From assembly GCA_024398875.1 (NCBI GenBank), contig JAKSIJ010000010.1:1-64000 (forward strand): a DNA stretch of 64,000 nt, given 5' to 3'. Made by a program: the position numbers and the translations under genes. This document shows, one piece after another, positions 44,430 through 54,098 of this stretch (positions are counted from its first letter, which is position 1; each line of letters begins with the position of its first letter). The notes below the pieces were generated by a model. It was not told where the DNA came from. It saw only the letters and a program-made list of their open reading frames with translations, and did not search any database. Source of the stretch: Fibrobacter sp. (GTDB lineage Bacteria > Fibrobacterota > Fibrobacteria > Fibrobacterales > Fibrobacteraceae).

Positions 44430-44867
44430 ATGGAACTCAATACTCTCAATCCTGGCAAGGCCAAGGTCGTCAAGCGCAAGCGCATCGGCCGTGGTCCTGG
44501 TTCCGGTTGGGGCACTACTGCTGGCCGTGGCCAGAAGGGTGCCGGCGCTCGTAAGAGTGCTAAGGCCGGTCGTGTCGCTTTTGAAGGCGGCCAGATGCCT
44601 ATTCATCGCCGCATCCCGAAGCGTGGCTTCAAGCATGCTGGCATTGAATTCCAGATCGTGAACCTGAAGAAGCTCGCCGCTTGCAGCGTGACCGAGTTTG
44701 ACGCAAAGGTTCTCGTTGATCAGGGTTTCATCCGCAATGTGGAACAACCGGTCAAGATCCTCGCATTTGGTTCTATTGACAAGGCTATCACTGTAAAAGT
44801 TGACGCTATCAGCGAGAAGGCAAAGGCTGCCATCGAAGCTGCTGGCGGAAAAGTCGAGATCGTCTAA
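44430..44867 (+). CDS. rplO: Ribosomal protein L15
   Basis: 145 residues from ATG 44430 (MELNTLNPGKAKVVKRKR) followed by the Gly-rich segment RGPGSGWGTTAGRGQKG. One base after rpmD. Overlaps secY by one base in TAATG. Confidence 0.95.
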   Translation: MELNTLNPGKAKVVKRKRIGRGPGSGWGTTAGRGQKGAGARKSAKAGRVAFEGGQMPIHRRIPKRGFKHAGIEFQIVNLKKLAACSVTEFDAKVLVDQGFIRNVEQPVKILAFGSIDKAITVKVDAISEKAKAAIEAAGGKVEIV

Positions 44868-46225
44868 TGGAAGCTCTCAAGAAAGCTATCGATGCGTTCG
44901 TCAATGCCTTCAAGATTGAGGACTTGCGTAAGAAGTTGCTCTTCACGCTTGCCATCCTCGTCGTGTTCCGCATTGGCGCCCACATCACCATCCCCGGAGT
45001 GAATTCCGCCGTTTTGGGGGAATACTTCCGTAACTCCAACAACCTGTTCGGCTTGTACGACTCGTTCACTGGTGGTGCTTTTGCTAAGGCAACCATCTTT
45101 GCTCTGGGTATCATGCCGTACATTAGTGCGAGCATTATCATTCAGTTGATGGGCTCCGTCATCCCCGCCATCCAGATGTTGCAGAAGGAAGGCCAGGAAG
45201 GGCGCGCCAAGCTGAACCAGTATACTCGTTACTTTACGGTGGCTTTGTCCGCCTTGCAGGGATGGGGCATTTCTGTGTGGCTTTCCTCCCTCAAGGTTTC
45301 CACTGCTGCTGGTAATGTCTCTGTTTTGGCAGAAGACTTCTCCAGTGGTCTCGGGAACGTTGGGTTCCGTTTACTTGCTACCTTGACCTTCACTGCAGGT
45401 ACCGTCTTCGTGATGTACCTGGGCGAACAGATTACGTCCCATGGTGTAGGCAATGGTATTTCTCTTATTATCTTCGCCGGTATCGTCGGCAGCCTCCCAA
45501 GGGCTGTCCTTGCAGACGTGGAAATGTTGAAGGAAGGCATTCAGCCTTTGGCTATGGAAGTATTTATCCTCGCCATTGTGCTTGTGATTGTCGGATTCAT
45601 CGTTTTCGTGGAGCAAGCGAACCGTCGCATTCCACTCCAAAGTCCTCGTCGGACAGTTGGGAACAAGGTGATGGGTGGTCAGTCCAGCTATTTGCCCTTC
45701 AAGGTGAATACCGCTAACGTGATCCCCGTGATCTTCGCAAGCTGCATCATGTTCATTCCAGCAATGATTGCATCTTGGTTCCCAAATGTTAGTGTGATGC
45801 AGGCTTTTGCAGGCGCGTTCATTCCAGGTCACATTACTTACAGTGTGATTGACGCACTCCTGATTATATTCTTCACCTTCTTCTATACGGCAATCCAGTA
45901 CAACCCGAACGACATTGCCGAGAACTTGAAGAGATCCGGTGGGTTTATTCCAGGAATTCGTCCGGGTAAACAGACTGCAGAATACATTGACCATGTGTTA
46001 ACCCGAATTTCATTGCCGGGCTCTCTGTACCTCGCTTTCATCAGCGTTGTACCGCTCCATTTGAAAGATGCCTTCAATATGAATTACTATATTGGGGGAA
46101 CTTCGGTACTCATTGTGGTCGGTGTTGCACTGGATACACTTCGTCAACTCGAAGCCCAGTTGCATACCAAAAATTATGAAGGTTTCCTGAAGAGCGGCCG
46201 CATTCGCGGCAGGATGGCATCTTAG
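44867..46225 (+). CDS. secY: SecY, channel subunit of the Sec translocon
   Basis: 452 residues with ten hydrophobic segments, the [12 protein letters not shown] start, [12 protein letters not shown] in the second helix, and [21 protein letters not shown] in the loop before helix nine. It is the protein-conducting channel of the inner membrane. In many genomes adk and map follow; here infA follows with a one-base overlap. Confidence 0.96.
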   Translation: MEALKKAIDAFVNAFKIEDLRKKLLFTLAILVVFRIGAHITIPGVNSAVLGEYFRNSNNLFGLYDSFTGGAFAKATIFALGIMPYISASIIIQLMGSVIPAIQMLQKEGQEGRAKLNQYTRYFTVALSALQGWGISVWLSSLKVSTAAGNVSVLAEDFSSGLGNVGFRLLATLTFTAGTVFVMYLGEQITSHGVGNGISLIIFAGIVGSLPRAVLADVEMLKEGIQPLAMEVFILAIVLVIVGFIVFVEQANRRIPLQSPRRTVGNKVMGGQSSYLPFKVNTANVIPVIFASCIMFIPAMIASWFPNVSVMQAFAGAFIPGHITYSVIDALLIIFFTFFYTAIQYNPNDIAENLKRSGGFIPGIRPGKQTAEYIDHVLTRISLPGSLYLAFISVVPLHLKDAFNMNYYIGGTSVLIVVGVALDTLRQLEAQLHTKNYEGFLKSGRIRGRMAS

Positions 46226-46443
46226 TGGCTAAAGAAGAAGGCATTCAAGTTGAAGGCGTTGTGTTGGAAGCTCTCCCCAACGCGTTCTTCCGTGTCAAGC
46301 TCGGAAACGACCATGAGATCCTCGCTCATGTTTCAGGAAAGATGCGTCGGCATTTCATCCGAATTTTGCCCGACGATAAAGTGTTGGTTGAAATTTCTCC
46401 CTACGACCTCAATCGCGGGAGAATAACATACCGTTACAAGTAA
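46225..46443 (+). CDS. infA: Translation initiation factor IF-1
   Basis: 72 residues from GTG 46225, which overlaps the secY TAG stop by one base. OB-fold blocks [38 protein letters not shown]-like segment (here ILPDD) and [12 protein letters not shown]. Confidence 0.95.
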   Translation: MAKEEGIQVEGVVLEALPNAFFRVKLGNDHEILAHVSGKMRRHFIRILPDDKVLVEISPYDLNRGRITYRYK

Positions 46444-46469
46444 TAGGTATTCAAAAGAAGGTCAAACCT

Positions 46470-46586
46470 ATGAAAATCAAAGCCTCCATCAAACCCAGAT
46501 GTGAAAACTGCAAGATCATCCGTCGTAAGGGTGTATTGCGCATCATCTGTTCGAAGAACCCCCGTCACAAGCAGAAGCAGGGATAA
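46470..46586 (+). CDS. rpmJ: Ribosomal protein L36
   Basis: 38 residues: [15 protein letters not shown], then [12 protein letters not shown]. The zinc ligands Cys11, Cys14, Cys27 and His32 are all present. Very short, so easily missed, but located in its standard place between infA and rpsM. Confidence 0.95.
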   Translation: MKIKASIKPRCENCKIIRRKGVLRIICSKNPRHKQKQG

Positions 46587-46595
46587 GGAGATCGT

Positions 46596-46964
46596 ATGGC
46601 ACGTATCGCTGGTGTCGATTTACCGAGAAACAAGACTGTTGAATACGGTCTGACGGCAATCTATGGTGTCGGTCTGTTCACCGCTAATAAGGTCTGTGCT
46701 CAGCTGGGCATTGACAAGACCAAGAAGTGTGACGACCTGACTGAAGAAGAACAAGGTAAGATTCGTCATCTCTTGGAAGACGAATACTCTGTGGAAGGTC
46801 AGCTCCGCGCAGAAATCACCTTGAACATTAAGCGTCTGCAGGATATTGGCTGCTATCGTGGTATCCGCCACCGCAAGGGCCTCCCGGTCCGCGGTCAGCG
46901 TTCCCGCACCAATGCTCGTACTCGTAAGGGTCCGAAGAAGACTGTGGCTAACAAGAAGAAGTAA
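46596..46964 (+). CDS. rpsM: Ribosomal protein S13
   Basis: 122 residues; [19 protein letters not shown] start, [18 protein letters not shown] end and a basic tail. Located at the subunit interface. AAGGAG precedes the ATG. Confidence 0.97.
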   Translation: MARIAGVDLPRNKTVEYGLTAIYGVGLFTANKVCAQLGIDKTKKCDDLTEEEQGKIRHLLEDEYSVEGQLRAEITLNIKRLQDIGCYRGIRHRKGLPVRGQRSRTNARTRKGPKKTVANKKK

Positions 46965-46975
46965 GGAGTTTTATC

Positions 46976-47410
46976 GTGGCTGAAGAAGTAATTAATGAAA
47001 CTGCTGCCGCTGTTGAAGCTCCGGCTGCTGAAGAAGTTAAGGTTAAGAAGGGCAAGAAGCGTATTGACGTTCAGGGCATTGCTTGCGTGTTCGCTTCCTT
47101 CAATAACACAATCGTTTCTATTACCGATGCTCGCGGTAACGTTGTAGCTTGGGGCTCTCCCGGTAACTCCGGTTTCAAGGGCTCTCGTAAGAGCACTCCG
47201 TTTGCTGCACAGCTCGCTGCTGAAGTCGCTGCTCGCAAGGCTTTCGACCTCGGTATGCGCAAGGTTGATGTCCGCGTCAAGGGCGCAGGTGGTGGTCGTG
47301 AATCCGCTGTCCGTGCTATCAAGAATGCGGGCCTCGAAGTTCTCTCTATTCGAGACGTGACGGGCGTTCCGCACAATGGTTGCCGTCCTAAAAAGAAGAG
47401 AAGAGTCTAA
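46976..47410 (+). CDS. rpsK: Ribosomal protein S11
   Basis: 144 residues from GTG 46976 with AAGGAG upstream. The first 25 or so residues are an Ala/Glu/Val-rich extension not found in the E. coli protein; the body begins near [20 protein letters not shown] and ends [15 protein letters not shown]. rpsD is expected next in many genomes but rpoA follows. Confidence 0.96.
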   Translation: MAEEVINETAAAVEAPAAEEVKVKKGKKRIDVQGIACVFASFNNTIVSITDARGNVVAWGSPGNSGFKGSRKSTPFAAQLAAEVAARKAFDLGMRKVDVRVKGAGGGRESAVRAIKNAGLEVLSIRDVTGVPHNGCRPKKKRRV

Positions 47411-47428
47411 TTAAAAGAGGTATCGCCA

Positions 47429-48403
47429 ATGATGTGGAAATCACTTCAGATGCCGCGCAGCTTCCAGAAAGTTGAGACCGGCGAAGATGGCCGCTACGCC
47501 AAGTTTGTCGTAGAAGCCTTGGAACGTGGCTGGGGTATCACCCTGGGTAACGCCCTTCGTCGTACGCTTCTCTCTTCTCTGCAGGGTGCGGCAATTGTCT
47601 CCGTCAAGATTGAAGGCGTGGACAAGGAATTTTCTACTGTTCCCGGTGTTAAGGAAGATGTCACTGACATTATCCTCAACTTGAAGAGCCTGCGCGTCAA
47701 GCTCCTGTCCGACCATGACGAAACCCTTCGCCTGGATATGTCCGGCGACGGTGAAGTTACTGCTAAGGACTTCATGGATAATCCGAATGTCGCTATCCTG
47801 ACTCCGGATGTTCATATCGCAACGCTGAACGGTAATGCATCCCTGTCTCTGGAAGTGAAGATTTCCAGCGGCCGTGGCTACGTTACTGCCGACGAATTGA
47901 AGGACAAGGACGCTCCCATCGGTGTTATCGCCATGGACGCCAACTTCAATCCGGTGCAGAAAGTCGCAATGCACATCAGCGATACCCGCGTTGGCCAGAA
48001 GACGGACTACAACCGTCTGGAACTTGAGATTACTACTGACGGCTCCATCGATCCCGAAGACGCTCTTGCCTATGCTGCAAAGCTCCTCGTTGATCACCTG
48101 GAAATCTTCATCAACTTCGAAGGCGATCTCGAATCTCCTGAAGAACTCGAACTTGACGAAGAACGTCAGCGTATCGCAACGCTCCTGCGCACCCGCGTGG
48201 ACGATCTGGAACTTTCCGTTCGCTCCAGCAACTGCCTCCGTATGGCAAACATCCATACCGTTGGCGAACTTGTGCGCAACAAGGAAAACGATATGCTCAA
48301 ATACAAGAACTTCGGTCGTAAGTCCTTGGTTGAACTTAACGAAGTATTGACCTCCATGGGCCTCAGCTTTGGTATGGACGTCGATGACTACTTGAAGGAT
48401 TAA
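47429..48403 (+). CDS. rpoA: RNA polymerase alpha subunit
   Basis: 324 residues; two ATGs in tandem at 47429 and 47432, with AAAAGAGG upstream. N-terminal dimer domain RGWGITLGNALRRTLLSSL, linker, C-terminal domain with ELSVRSSNCLRMANIHTVGE and LTSMGLSFGMD at the end (binds UP elements and activators). Confidence 0.97.
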   Translation: MMWKSLQMPRSFQKVETGEDGRYAKFVVEALERGWGITLGNALRRTLLSSLQGAAIVSVKIEGVDKEFSTVPGVKEDVTDIILNLKSLRVKLLSDHDETLRLDMSGDGEVTAKDFMDNPNVAILTPDVHIATLNGNASLSLEVKISSGRGYVTADELKDKDAPIGVIAMDANFNPVQKVAMHISDTRVGQKTDYNRLELEITTDGSIDPEDALAYAAKLLVDHLEIFINFEGDLESPEELELDEERQRIATLLRTRVDDLELSVRSSNCLRMANIHTVGELVRNKENDMLKYKNFGRKSLVELNEVLTSMGLSFGMDVDDYLKD

Positions 48404-48405
48404 AA

Positions 48406-48873
48406 ATGAGACACGGTGTAAAAAACAAGAAACTCGGTGTGAATGCCGAACACAAGCGTGCCATCCTCCGCGCTCTTGCCACTTCCATTATTGGAAAGGG
48501 CATGGAAGCGGAACAGAGCAACCGCTACGTGCGCACTACTCTCCACAAGGCTAAGCTCGTCCGCAGCGTTGTGGATCGTATGATTACCTATGCCAAGAAG
48601 GGTGACCTTTCTGCCCGTCGTGAAGCTGCCCGCTTCATCAAGGAGCCGAAGGTTCTCCAAGACCTGTTTGCCACAATCGGTCCGCGTTATGCAAACCGCA
48701 ACGGCGGTTACACTCGCGTGCTGAAGCTCGGCCCGAACCGCGCTGGTGACGCAGCTGAAATGGCTCTCGTCGGTCTCGTCGAAGACGAAATCGTCGCAAA
48801 GGCCAAGAAGTCTAGCGATGCCGCCAAGTCCGAAGCCGTAAGCATGGTGGAAGGCGAAAGCAAGGCTGTATAA
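48406..48873 (+). CDS. rplQ: Ribosomal protein L17
   Basis: 155 residues; MRHGVKNKKLGVNAEHKRAI start, GGYTRVLKLGPNRAGDAAEM core, plus a short Ala/Ser/Lys/Glu tail. Last gene of the operon, 60 bases before the terminator. Confidence 0.96.
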   Translation: MRHGVKNKKLGVNAEHKRAILRALATSIIGKGMEAEQSNRYVRTTLHKAKLVRSVVDRMITYAKKGDLSARREAARFIKEPKVLQDLFATIGPRYANRNGGYTRVLKLGPNRAGDAAEMALVGLVEDEIVAKAKKSSDAAKSEAVSMVEGESKAV

Positions 48874-48935
48874 CACTTTGCATAACAACTTTGTGTTGTT
48901 TGTGTCATCTGTGTAATTGTACAGTAAAACTTTGT

Positions 48936-48966
48936 CACCCCGCTTTTTTAGCGGGGTGATTTTTTT
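48936..48966 (+). terminator. Strong terminator of the ribosomal operon
   Basis: CACCCCGCT-TTTTT-AGCGGGGTG, perfect nine-pair stem, followed by ATTTTTTT. It ends the 14-kb operon begun at tuf. Confidence 0.93.
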
Positions 48967-49004
48967 TATTTTGTGCTAGATTCTGTTTTATAGTGGATAT
49001 TGTT

Positions 49005-50174
49005 ATGATTTGCGTAAAAAAATGGCTGGCTCTCATTTTGGCAATAGTAGCTATGGCCTTTGCGGATTCGCATACTTCTGGAGTTGCGCTTAGTACTTCT
49101 CCTTCGCTTACAAGTCGTAGTGGTGTTGCGCTAAATCCGACATATGCAGACCAAGCCGTTGACTCGACGTATGTAGTCGGACCTGGTGATTTTTTGGATT
49201 TGGTGTTAGAAAACAATTACATCACTGTTCAGATATATCCTGATGGTTCTGTAGTGATTGAGGAATGTGGTTCAGTAAATGTAGGCGGAAAAACTCTTAC
49301 GGAAGCTCGGGAATTGATTTTAGATTTAGCGGCAAAGCGGTATAAGAGAGATTTGTGTTTTGTTCAGTTAGCTGCCCTAAAAAAATTTAGGGTGAATATT
49401 ATGGGGGCGGTATCTCAGGTGGGACAGCACATTGTTGAACCACAAACTCGTTTTAGTTATTTCGTACGCCAGATAGGGGGAATCCTTTCTACGGCGAATA
49501 CAGAGGACATTCAGGTTTTCCGTGGCAAAGATACATTGCATATTGACTATAATGAAATGTCTTCTAAGGGGGACTTTGAAGACGACATTTTCCTGGAACA
49601 GGGAGATAGAATTTTTGTCCCGTTTGTTGAGGTAAATGACAATGTCCTTTTGATTTTCCCGGAATCCCGTTCCAGTGTAACTTACAAGGAAGGGCGTACA
49701 CTTCAGGAATACTATGAAATGGCTGGAGGAAACAGGGAGAATGCCAACTACAAGTCTATTTGCGTTCGCGAACCAGGAAAGGCTCCGCGTTGGGTAACAA
49801 CGTCTGAGATGAAGGAGACGAAGATTGCTGCTAACACGGAAGTGGAATTTACTATGCAAGACATGTTTGTCTACGTGGGCGGTGCTGTAACGGCTATGGG
49901 CAAATTTCCATTTAACGCTTCATGGCATGCCATTGATTATATATCTGCGGCAGGAATAAACATTACTACAGGTAGCTGGAATCAGGTAAAAGTCTGGCGC
50001 GGTAGTGAACCGGAAGCAGTTTCGGTAAAAGTGGCTGAGGATGAAATTTTGCCGGGAGATTTGATTGAAATCCCTAGGAGTCGCTATGAATCAGTCAAGG
50101 ATTTTACACTATTTCTTGCTTCCTTGCTGACAGTTATTTCTTCTGGTCTCATTCTCTACATGACAATTAAGTAG
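49005..50174 (+). CDS. Polysaccharide export outer-membrane protein (Wza-like)
   Basis: 389 residues from ATG 49005, which has a GGA upstream; a GTG four codons earlier has none. Signal peptide 1-20 (ending AMAFA). Polysaccharide-export domain begins with STYVVGPGDFLDLVL and continues with VGGKTLTEARELI, a first SLBB domain (VNIMGAVSQVGQHIV), a second SLBB-type block (MFVYVGGAVTAMGKFPF), DEILPGDLIEIPRS, and a C-terminal membrane helix (FLASLLTVISSGLILYM). No lipobox is seen. It would form the outer-membrane channel for a capsule or exopolysaccharide. First gene of a three-gene unit with Wzz- and Wzy-like genes. The DNA is AT-richer than the ribosomal genes. Confidence 0.85.
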   Translation: MICVKKWLALILAIVAMAFADSHTSGVALSTSPSLTSRSGVALNPTYADQAVDSTYVVGPGDFLDLVLENNYITVQIYPDGSVVIEECGSVNVGGKTLTEARELILDLAAKRYKRDLCFVQLAALKKFRVNIMGAVSQVGQHIVEPQTRFSYFVRQIGGILSTANTEDIQVFRGKDTLHIDYNEMSSKGDFEDDIFLEQGDRIFVPFVEVNDNVLLIFPESRSSVTYKEGRTLQEYYEMAGGNRENANYKSICVREPGKAPRWVTTSEMKETKIAANTEVEFTMQDMFVYVGGAVTAMGKFPFNASWHAIDYISAAGINITTGSWNQVKVWRGSEPEAVSVKVAEDEILPGDLIEIPRSRYESVKDFTLFLASLLTVISSGLILYMTIK

Positions 50175-50178
50175 CCTT

Positions 50179-51399
50179 ATGGAAAAACAGGAATCTATAG
50201 GATTTATCGAAGTTTGCCTTCGAATTCTGAATAACGACTTGAAGCGTTTCAAGTTATGTCTTGCTATGGTTCTTATTCCGACGATAGTGGCTTTTGTTCT
50301 AGTGATGTGGGTGATTGAGCCCACATATCGTGCGACTGCTATTGTTACGCCCCCTAGCAGCAATCAGTCCTCTATTGGGAACGGAATCAGCAATATTCTA
50401 GGAAGTTCGGGTAAGGGCGGATCGGGCGGACTCAGTTCATTGCTGAAGTTGTCAACGAGTGATGAAGATGCTGATGTTGTTTGGACGATTTTCAATTCAT
50501 GGGAATTGCATACGCAAGTCATTGATCGCTTTGATTTGGCGACGCATTATGAGTATAAGGGAAAGTATAAAGCAGACCTATTAAAAGAATTTAGGAAGAA
50601 CTTTGATTTTGATTCAAACAATGAAAACATGTTTGAAATCACGGTGGAGGATAAAGATCCTCATATTGCAGCTGAAATCATAAAGTTCATGCTGGTAAAG
50701 GCGGATTCGGCTTTTAACGCCTATAAGACTTCTGAGGCTCGGCAATCCAGGGAATATTTCCAAACACGGCTGGATTCTTGTGAGAAGGTGCTGGATTCCT
50801 TGACAAAGGAATTCTCTAAGTTCCAGTCGGAAAATAATTTCTATGACCCGGAAATCCAGATGGAATCTACGATCAAGTATTTAAGTGATTTGCAGGCAAA
50901 ACGTGAAGAATTGTCTATGGAAATGGCTTACGAGAAAGATGATCGTGGAACGAATAGTAAGCGGTATGATCAATTATCGAAACGTTATAAAGGCGTGAAT
51001 TCCGCTTTGAGTGGAACATTGAAGGGAAAAAACGACAAGGTTGGGATGGTATCTCTGCAAAAGTCTCCAGAGTTGGCAGCCCAATATATGCAATTTGAAT
51101 CAGAGATAAAGGTACAGGAAGCTCTTTATCAAATGCTGCGCGTGCAAAGGGAAGAATTACTGCTAGAAGAAGCAAAGATGCTTACCAATTTGCATATTTT
51201 GGAACCTCCTTGGGAAAATGACAAGAAAGTGGCACCTGTGCGCAGTTTGGTACTGGCATTTACCTTTGCCGTATTCTTCATGTTTGCAACAGTCATTTGC
51301 AATGTTCTGGCTTATCTGGATGCAGAGGCGGAGAAGGGAACGGACACGGCTGCAGAGTGGTTGAAGCTGAAAAATATATTTAGAAGACGCAAGGGTTGA
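50179..51399 (+). CDS. Wzz-like polysaccharide chain-length regulator
   Basis: 406 residues, two membrane helices (about 32-52 and 355-378) around a long periplasmic coiled-coil region (190-340; REYFQTRLDSCEKVLDSL). After the first helix lies EPTYRATAIVTPPSS with a Gly/Ser-rich loop, as in Wzz/GumC proteins; a proline-containing region precedes the last helix (LEPPWENDKKVAPVRS). No tyrosine-kinase domain is attached. It sets polymer length and connects polymerase to the export channel. Starts four bases after the export gene. Confidence 0.85.
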   Translation: MEKQESIGFIEVCLRILNNDLKRFKLCLAMVLIPTIVAFVLVMWVIEPTYRATAIVTPPSSNQSSIGNGISNILGSSGKGGSGGLSSLLKLSTSDEDADVVWTIFNSWELHTQVIDRFDLATHYEYKGKYKADLLKEFRKNFDFDSNNENMFEITVEDKDPHIAAEIIKFMLVKADSAFNAYKTSEARQSREYFQTRLDSCEKVLDSLTKEFSKFQSENNFYDPEIQMESTIKYLSDLQAKREELSMEMAYEKDDRGTNSKRYDQLSKRYKGVNSALSGTLKGKNDKVGMVSLQKSPELAAQYMQFESEIKVQEALYQMLRVQREELLLEEAKMLTNLHILEPPWENDKKVAPVRSLVLAFTFAVFFMFATVICNVLAYLDAEAEKGTDTAAEWLKLKNIFRRRKG

Positions 51400-51401
51400 C
51401 C

Positions 51402-52742
51402 ATGTTTTCGCTGGTAGCGGAGTATCCGGTTAGCTCGGCTTTATTTCTAGTTGTTCTTTTCTGTATATTTCAAGCTCTTTTCTTAAAGAAAGATTTTTTT
51501 AGCCCTATGAATGTGTACTGCTTTTCGCAGTGCATCACTTTGGGCATTGCATACTTGCAATTAGATTATGCCATGTCTGATTTTCATTTGTCGACATGGC
51601 TGATGTGGATAGGGGCCCTCATTTCATTTAGCACGGGTTGCATCCTTTCCAGGTTATACGCAAAAACGAAAGGTATACCAGTAACGGTTCAGCCCTGCAC
51701 GCTTCAAACAGGATACAATTGGAAATTACACGTGCTGTTTTCTTTTGGGGCTTTTTGCTTTTTTCTGATAGGGATTTTTGGAATCATTCACACTGCAGGT
51801 AACTTGCTAGTATTTGTGGATAATCCAGGCCAGTGGATGTCCGCTGATACGGATTACGGCTACTTCCCGTTGTTTTTTAGCAGTGGCCCCTTGTGTGTGC
51901 TATTATTTGGGATTGCATCTTTTTCACGTTTTAATGGCATTAAGCATTTGCGGGTTATTTCGCGGGTGATGATTCTTGTGACGATAGCCTTGAATTTTAT
52001 GGCATACCCCAATCGTGGAGCATTGTTTTTTAGTTTGGGCTTTATTGTCATTCTATTCAATTATCTCCATAAAAGAATATCTCCTTTGTGGATTATTTTA
52101 TGCCTTGCTTTATCTATAGGCGCTTTTGTGGGTATAAGCTCTTTGAGAGATCAGTATGGAGGTGATTCTATACAGAATGTAGCGGCAAAGAAGGTGATGC
52201 TTTTGCCATACATGTATGTGTCAAACAACTATTGGAATTTTGATTATGCGGTCAACCCTCCTAGTGATAGGGAATATCATCCTCATACTTACGGCATAGA
52301 TTTTTTCCACGGAATCTTCGAATTTACAGGCATTTCGGGCGGAATAAGAAGAAGTTATCGCTGGGACAGTCTTTTTGATGAAAGCATTCAGAAGATGGAT
52401 GGATTTAATACAGCCAGCTACTTATGGGAAGTGTACAAGGATTTATGGATTCCGGGGATTTTCTTATTACCCTTTTTCTGCGGGTTGGCGTTATCTCTAT
52501 TGCACCTTAAATTGTGTAAGCCATTTACGCCTAGGACCATCATGTTTTATGCACTATTCATCTACTTTATTGGCTGGTGGTTTTTTACGCCGGGCTACAA
52601 GCAGGGAATATACTGGATTTGGATGGGAATAATGTTTTTTATATCTACGGTTTGTATGCGTTACAAGCCGTTACCAGGAAAGTCTGCGGTTCTTGATGAA
52701 GTAGCAACCGAGGAAGAGCGTAAGGAAGAAATCTCCGCTTAA
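51402..52742 (+). CDS. O-antigen/capsule polymerase-like (Wzy-like) membrane protein
   Basis: 446 residues from ATG 51402, just after the previous stop (AAGGG upstream); a TTG two codons earlier would overlap that stop. At least ten hydrophobic segments and a large outer loop (about 265-330, with RRSYRWDSLFDES), the layout of oligosaccharide repeat-unit polymerases. Sequence of this family is weakly conserved, so the call rests on topology and the Wza/Wzz-like neighbours. The last 72 bases overlap the end of the convergent flippase gene. Confidence 0.7.
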   Translation: MFSLVAEYPVSSALFLVVLFCIFQALFLKKDFFSPMNVYCFSQCITLGIAYLQLDYAMSDFHLSTWLMWIGALISFSTGCILSRLYAKTKGIPVTVQPCTLQTGYNWKLHVLFSFGAFCFFLIGIFGIIHTAGNLLVFVDNPGQWMSADTDYGYFPLFFSSGPLCVLLFGIASFSRFNGIKHLRVISRVMILVTIALNFMAYPNRGALFFSLGFIVILFNYLHKRISPLWIILCLALSIGAFVGISSLRDQYGGDSIQNVAAKKVMLLPYMYVSNNYWNFDYAVNPPSDREYHPHTYGIDFFHGIFEFTGISGGIRRSYRWDSLFDESIQKMDGFNTASYLWEVYKDLWIPGIFLLPFFCGLALSLLHLKLCKPFTPRTIMFYALFIYFIGWWFFTPGYKQGIYWIWMGIMFFISTVCMRYKPLPGKSAVLDEVATEEERKEEISA

Positions 52743-53933
52743 TGTGAGGACCGGAATAAGGTTCGGAGCAACATATCTAGCTCCAATACTGCATATAGCA
52801 ATATTTAATAGTCCGCCTATGGAAATCATGATTCCATAGAGAATGGTTTTCTTTTCCTTGAGGAGAGTGGAAATCATTCCTAAACGAATTGCTTGGAACA
52901 ATAAAGAGAAGGAAAGTATCTGCAGGCATTGGCTACTGATTTGAAGAATGTCGGGAGTCCAAGGAGATGCAAAGAAAATGATTTTCAAGGTCCAGCTGGG
53001 GAATAGCCATAGAGGGCTGCTGATGGCGATGATGAAGGCGGTGAAGATGGCTTGGTCCCGAAGGCTTAATTGTCCCTGCTTTGATTTGTGAAGCGTGAGC
53101 ACACTGGAGTAGATGAAATAGACCATGAGGCTGGAGGCGAGGGTCATAAGCCTGTGGGAGAAGTTGTAGGCCCCTAGAAATTCGGGAGGGGCGACGTGGG
53201 ATACGGTGTACAGGCCAACGGGGAGATAGGCGAAGCTTGCAATGCTTGTGGCAGCAAATGGGCAAGCGGACTTTAGCATCAGCTTGAAGAATTTAAAGGT
53301 TTGGTAACGGATGCGGAATATTTTGAAGGAGAAGGCCTGACTGACGCCGAAACTGAAGGCGGGAAGTGCTGCGAGAACAGTGGCTAGTGCAATAAGAGGG
53401 ATGGAATCAAAATGGAACACATAAAGGCAAAGCGTCATGACTCCTGTGAAGGAGAGGGTGTGCAGGACCTTTGAAATCAGAAGTTTTTTCCAGAAGTGTC
53501 CACAGATGAAGTACCAGTCAAAAAAGGCGTGCTGAAAGAGGAGCCCCGCGACAAGAATGAGCTCGCCACCGAACGTGGGCTGGTTTCTCCTGAAAAGGCA
53601 GGCAAATGCAATCATGGCGATGCCAGAAAGGAGAGTCATGAACAGTCTGAGTTGAAGAACGTTCGTGAACAGGGAACCTTCTGAGGCGCGCTTCCCGAAA
53701 TAGGCGAGGATTAGAGTCATCATCCCGAAATCGGCGATGGCGCAAAAGATGGTGTAATCCGTTTGCAGTACGCCAAAGTGGCCGAAGTTTACAATTCCCA
53801 GATTATTTGCGATAATATTCTGGAACAGGAGAGTAACCCCCTGGATGAGAATGTTCACCAGGGAAATGAATACTCCGATTTTAATGTTTTTTAACACCTG
53901 CAACGGGGCATAAAATAGATGTTTTACAGTCAA
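52671..53933 (-). CDS. Wzx-like polysaccharide flippase (MATE-type transporter)
   Basis: 420 residues with about twelve membrane helices. N-terminal segment GVFISLVNILIQGVTLLFQN and FGHFGVLQTDYTIFCAIADFG match the start of Wzx/RfbX proteins. It should flip lipid-linked repeat units across the inner membrane before polymerisation. It is on the opposite strand to the Wza-, Wzz- and Wzy-like genes, with 72 bases of 3' overlap. No glycosyltransferase lies in the window, so repeat-unit assembly genes must be elsewhere. Confidence 0.78.
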   Translation of the reverse strand: MTVKHLFYAPLQVLKNIKIGVFISLVNILIQGVTLLFQNIIANNLGIVNFGHFGVLQTDYTIFCAIADFGMMTLILAYFGKRASEGSLFTNVLQLRLFMTLLSGIAMIAFACLFRRNQPTFGGELILVAGLLFQHAFFDWYFICGHFWKKLLISKVLHTLSFTGVMTLCLYVFHFDSIPLIALATVLAALPAFSFGVSQAFSFKIFRIRYQTFKFFKLMLKSACPFAATSIASFAYLPVGLYTVSHVAPPEFLGAYNFSHRLMTLASSLMVYFIYSSVLTLHKSKQGQLSLRDQAIFTAFIIAISSPLWLFPSWTLKIIFFASPWTPDILQISSQCLQILSFSLLFQAIRLGMISTLLKEKKTILYGIMISIGGLLNIAICSIGARYVAPNLIPVLTLSGDFFLTLFLGCYFIKNRRLSW

Positions 53934-53969
53934 GTGTCTTTGAGTTTTTGTATCTTTGACGGCGAAATC

Positions 53970-54049
53970 GCGAGAGTGGCGGAATTGGCAGACGCGCCAG
54001 ACTTAGGATCTGGTACCTCGGTGTGTGGGTTCGACTCCCACCCCTCGCA
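53970..54049 (+). tRNA. tRNA-Leu (anticodon UAG)
   Basis: Acceptor GCGAGAG...CCCTCGC with one A-C mismatch; D arm around GGCGGAATTGGCAGACGC; anticodon stem CCAGA/TCTGG around loop CTTAGGA, so the anticodon is TAG; T arm GTGGGTTCGACTCCCAC. A variable arm (TACCTCGGTGT region) of class II type is present. CCA is not encoded. It lies 37 bases downstream of the flippase start, on the other strand, and 49 bases before tig. Confidence 0.95.
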
Positions 54050-54098
54050 TGCTTTTAACAATTAACGGTCGGTTGTATGCCGGCTCCCGGAGCGAATA

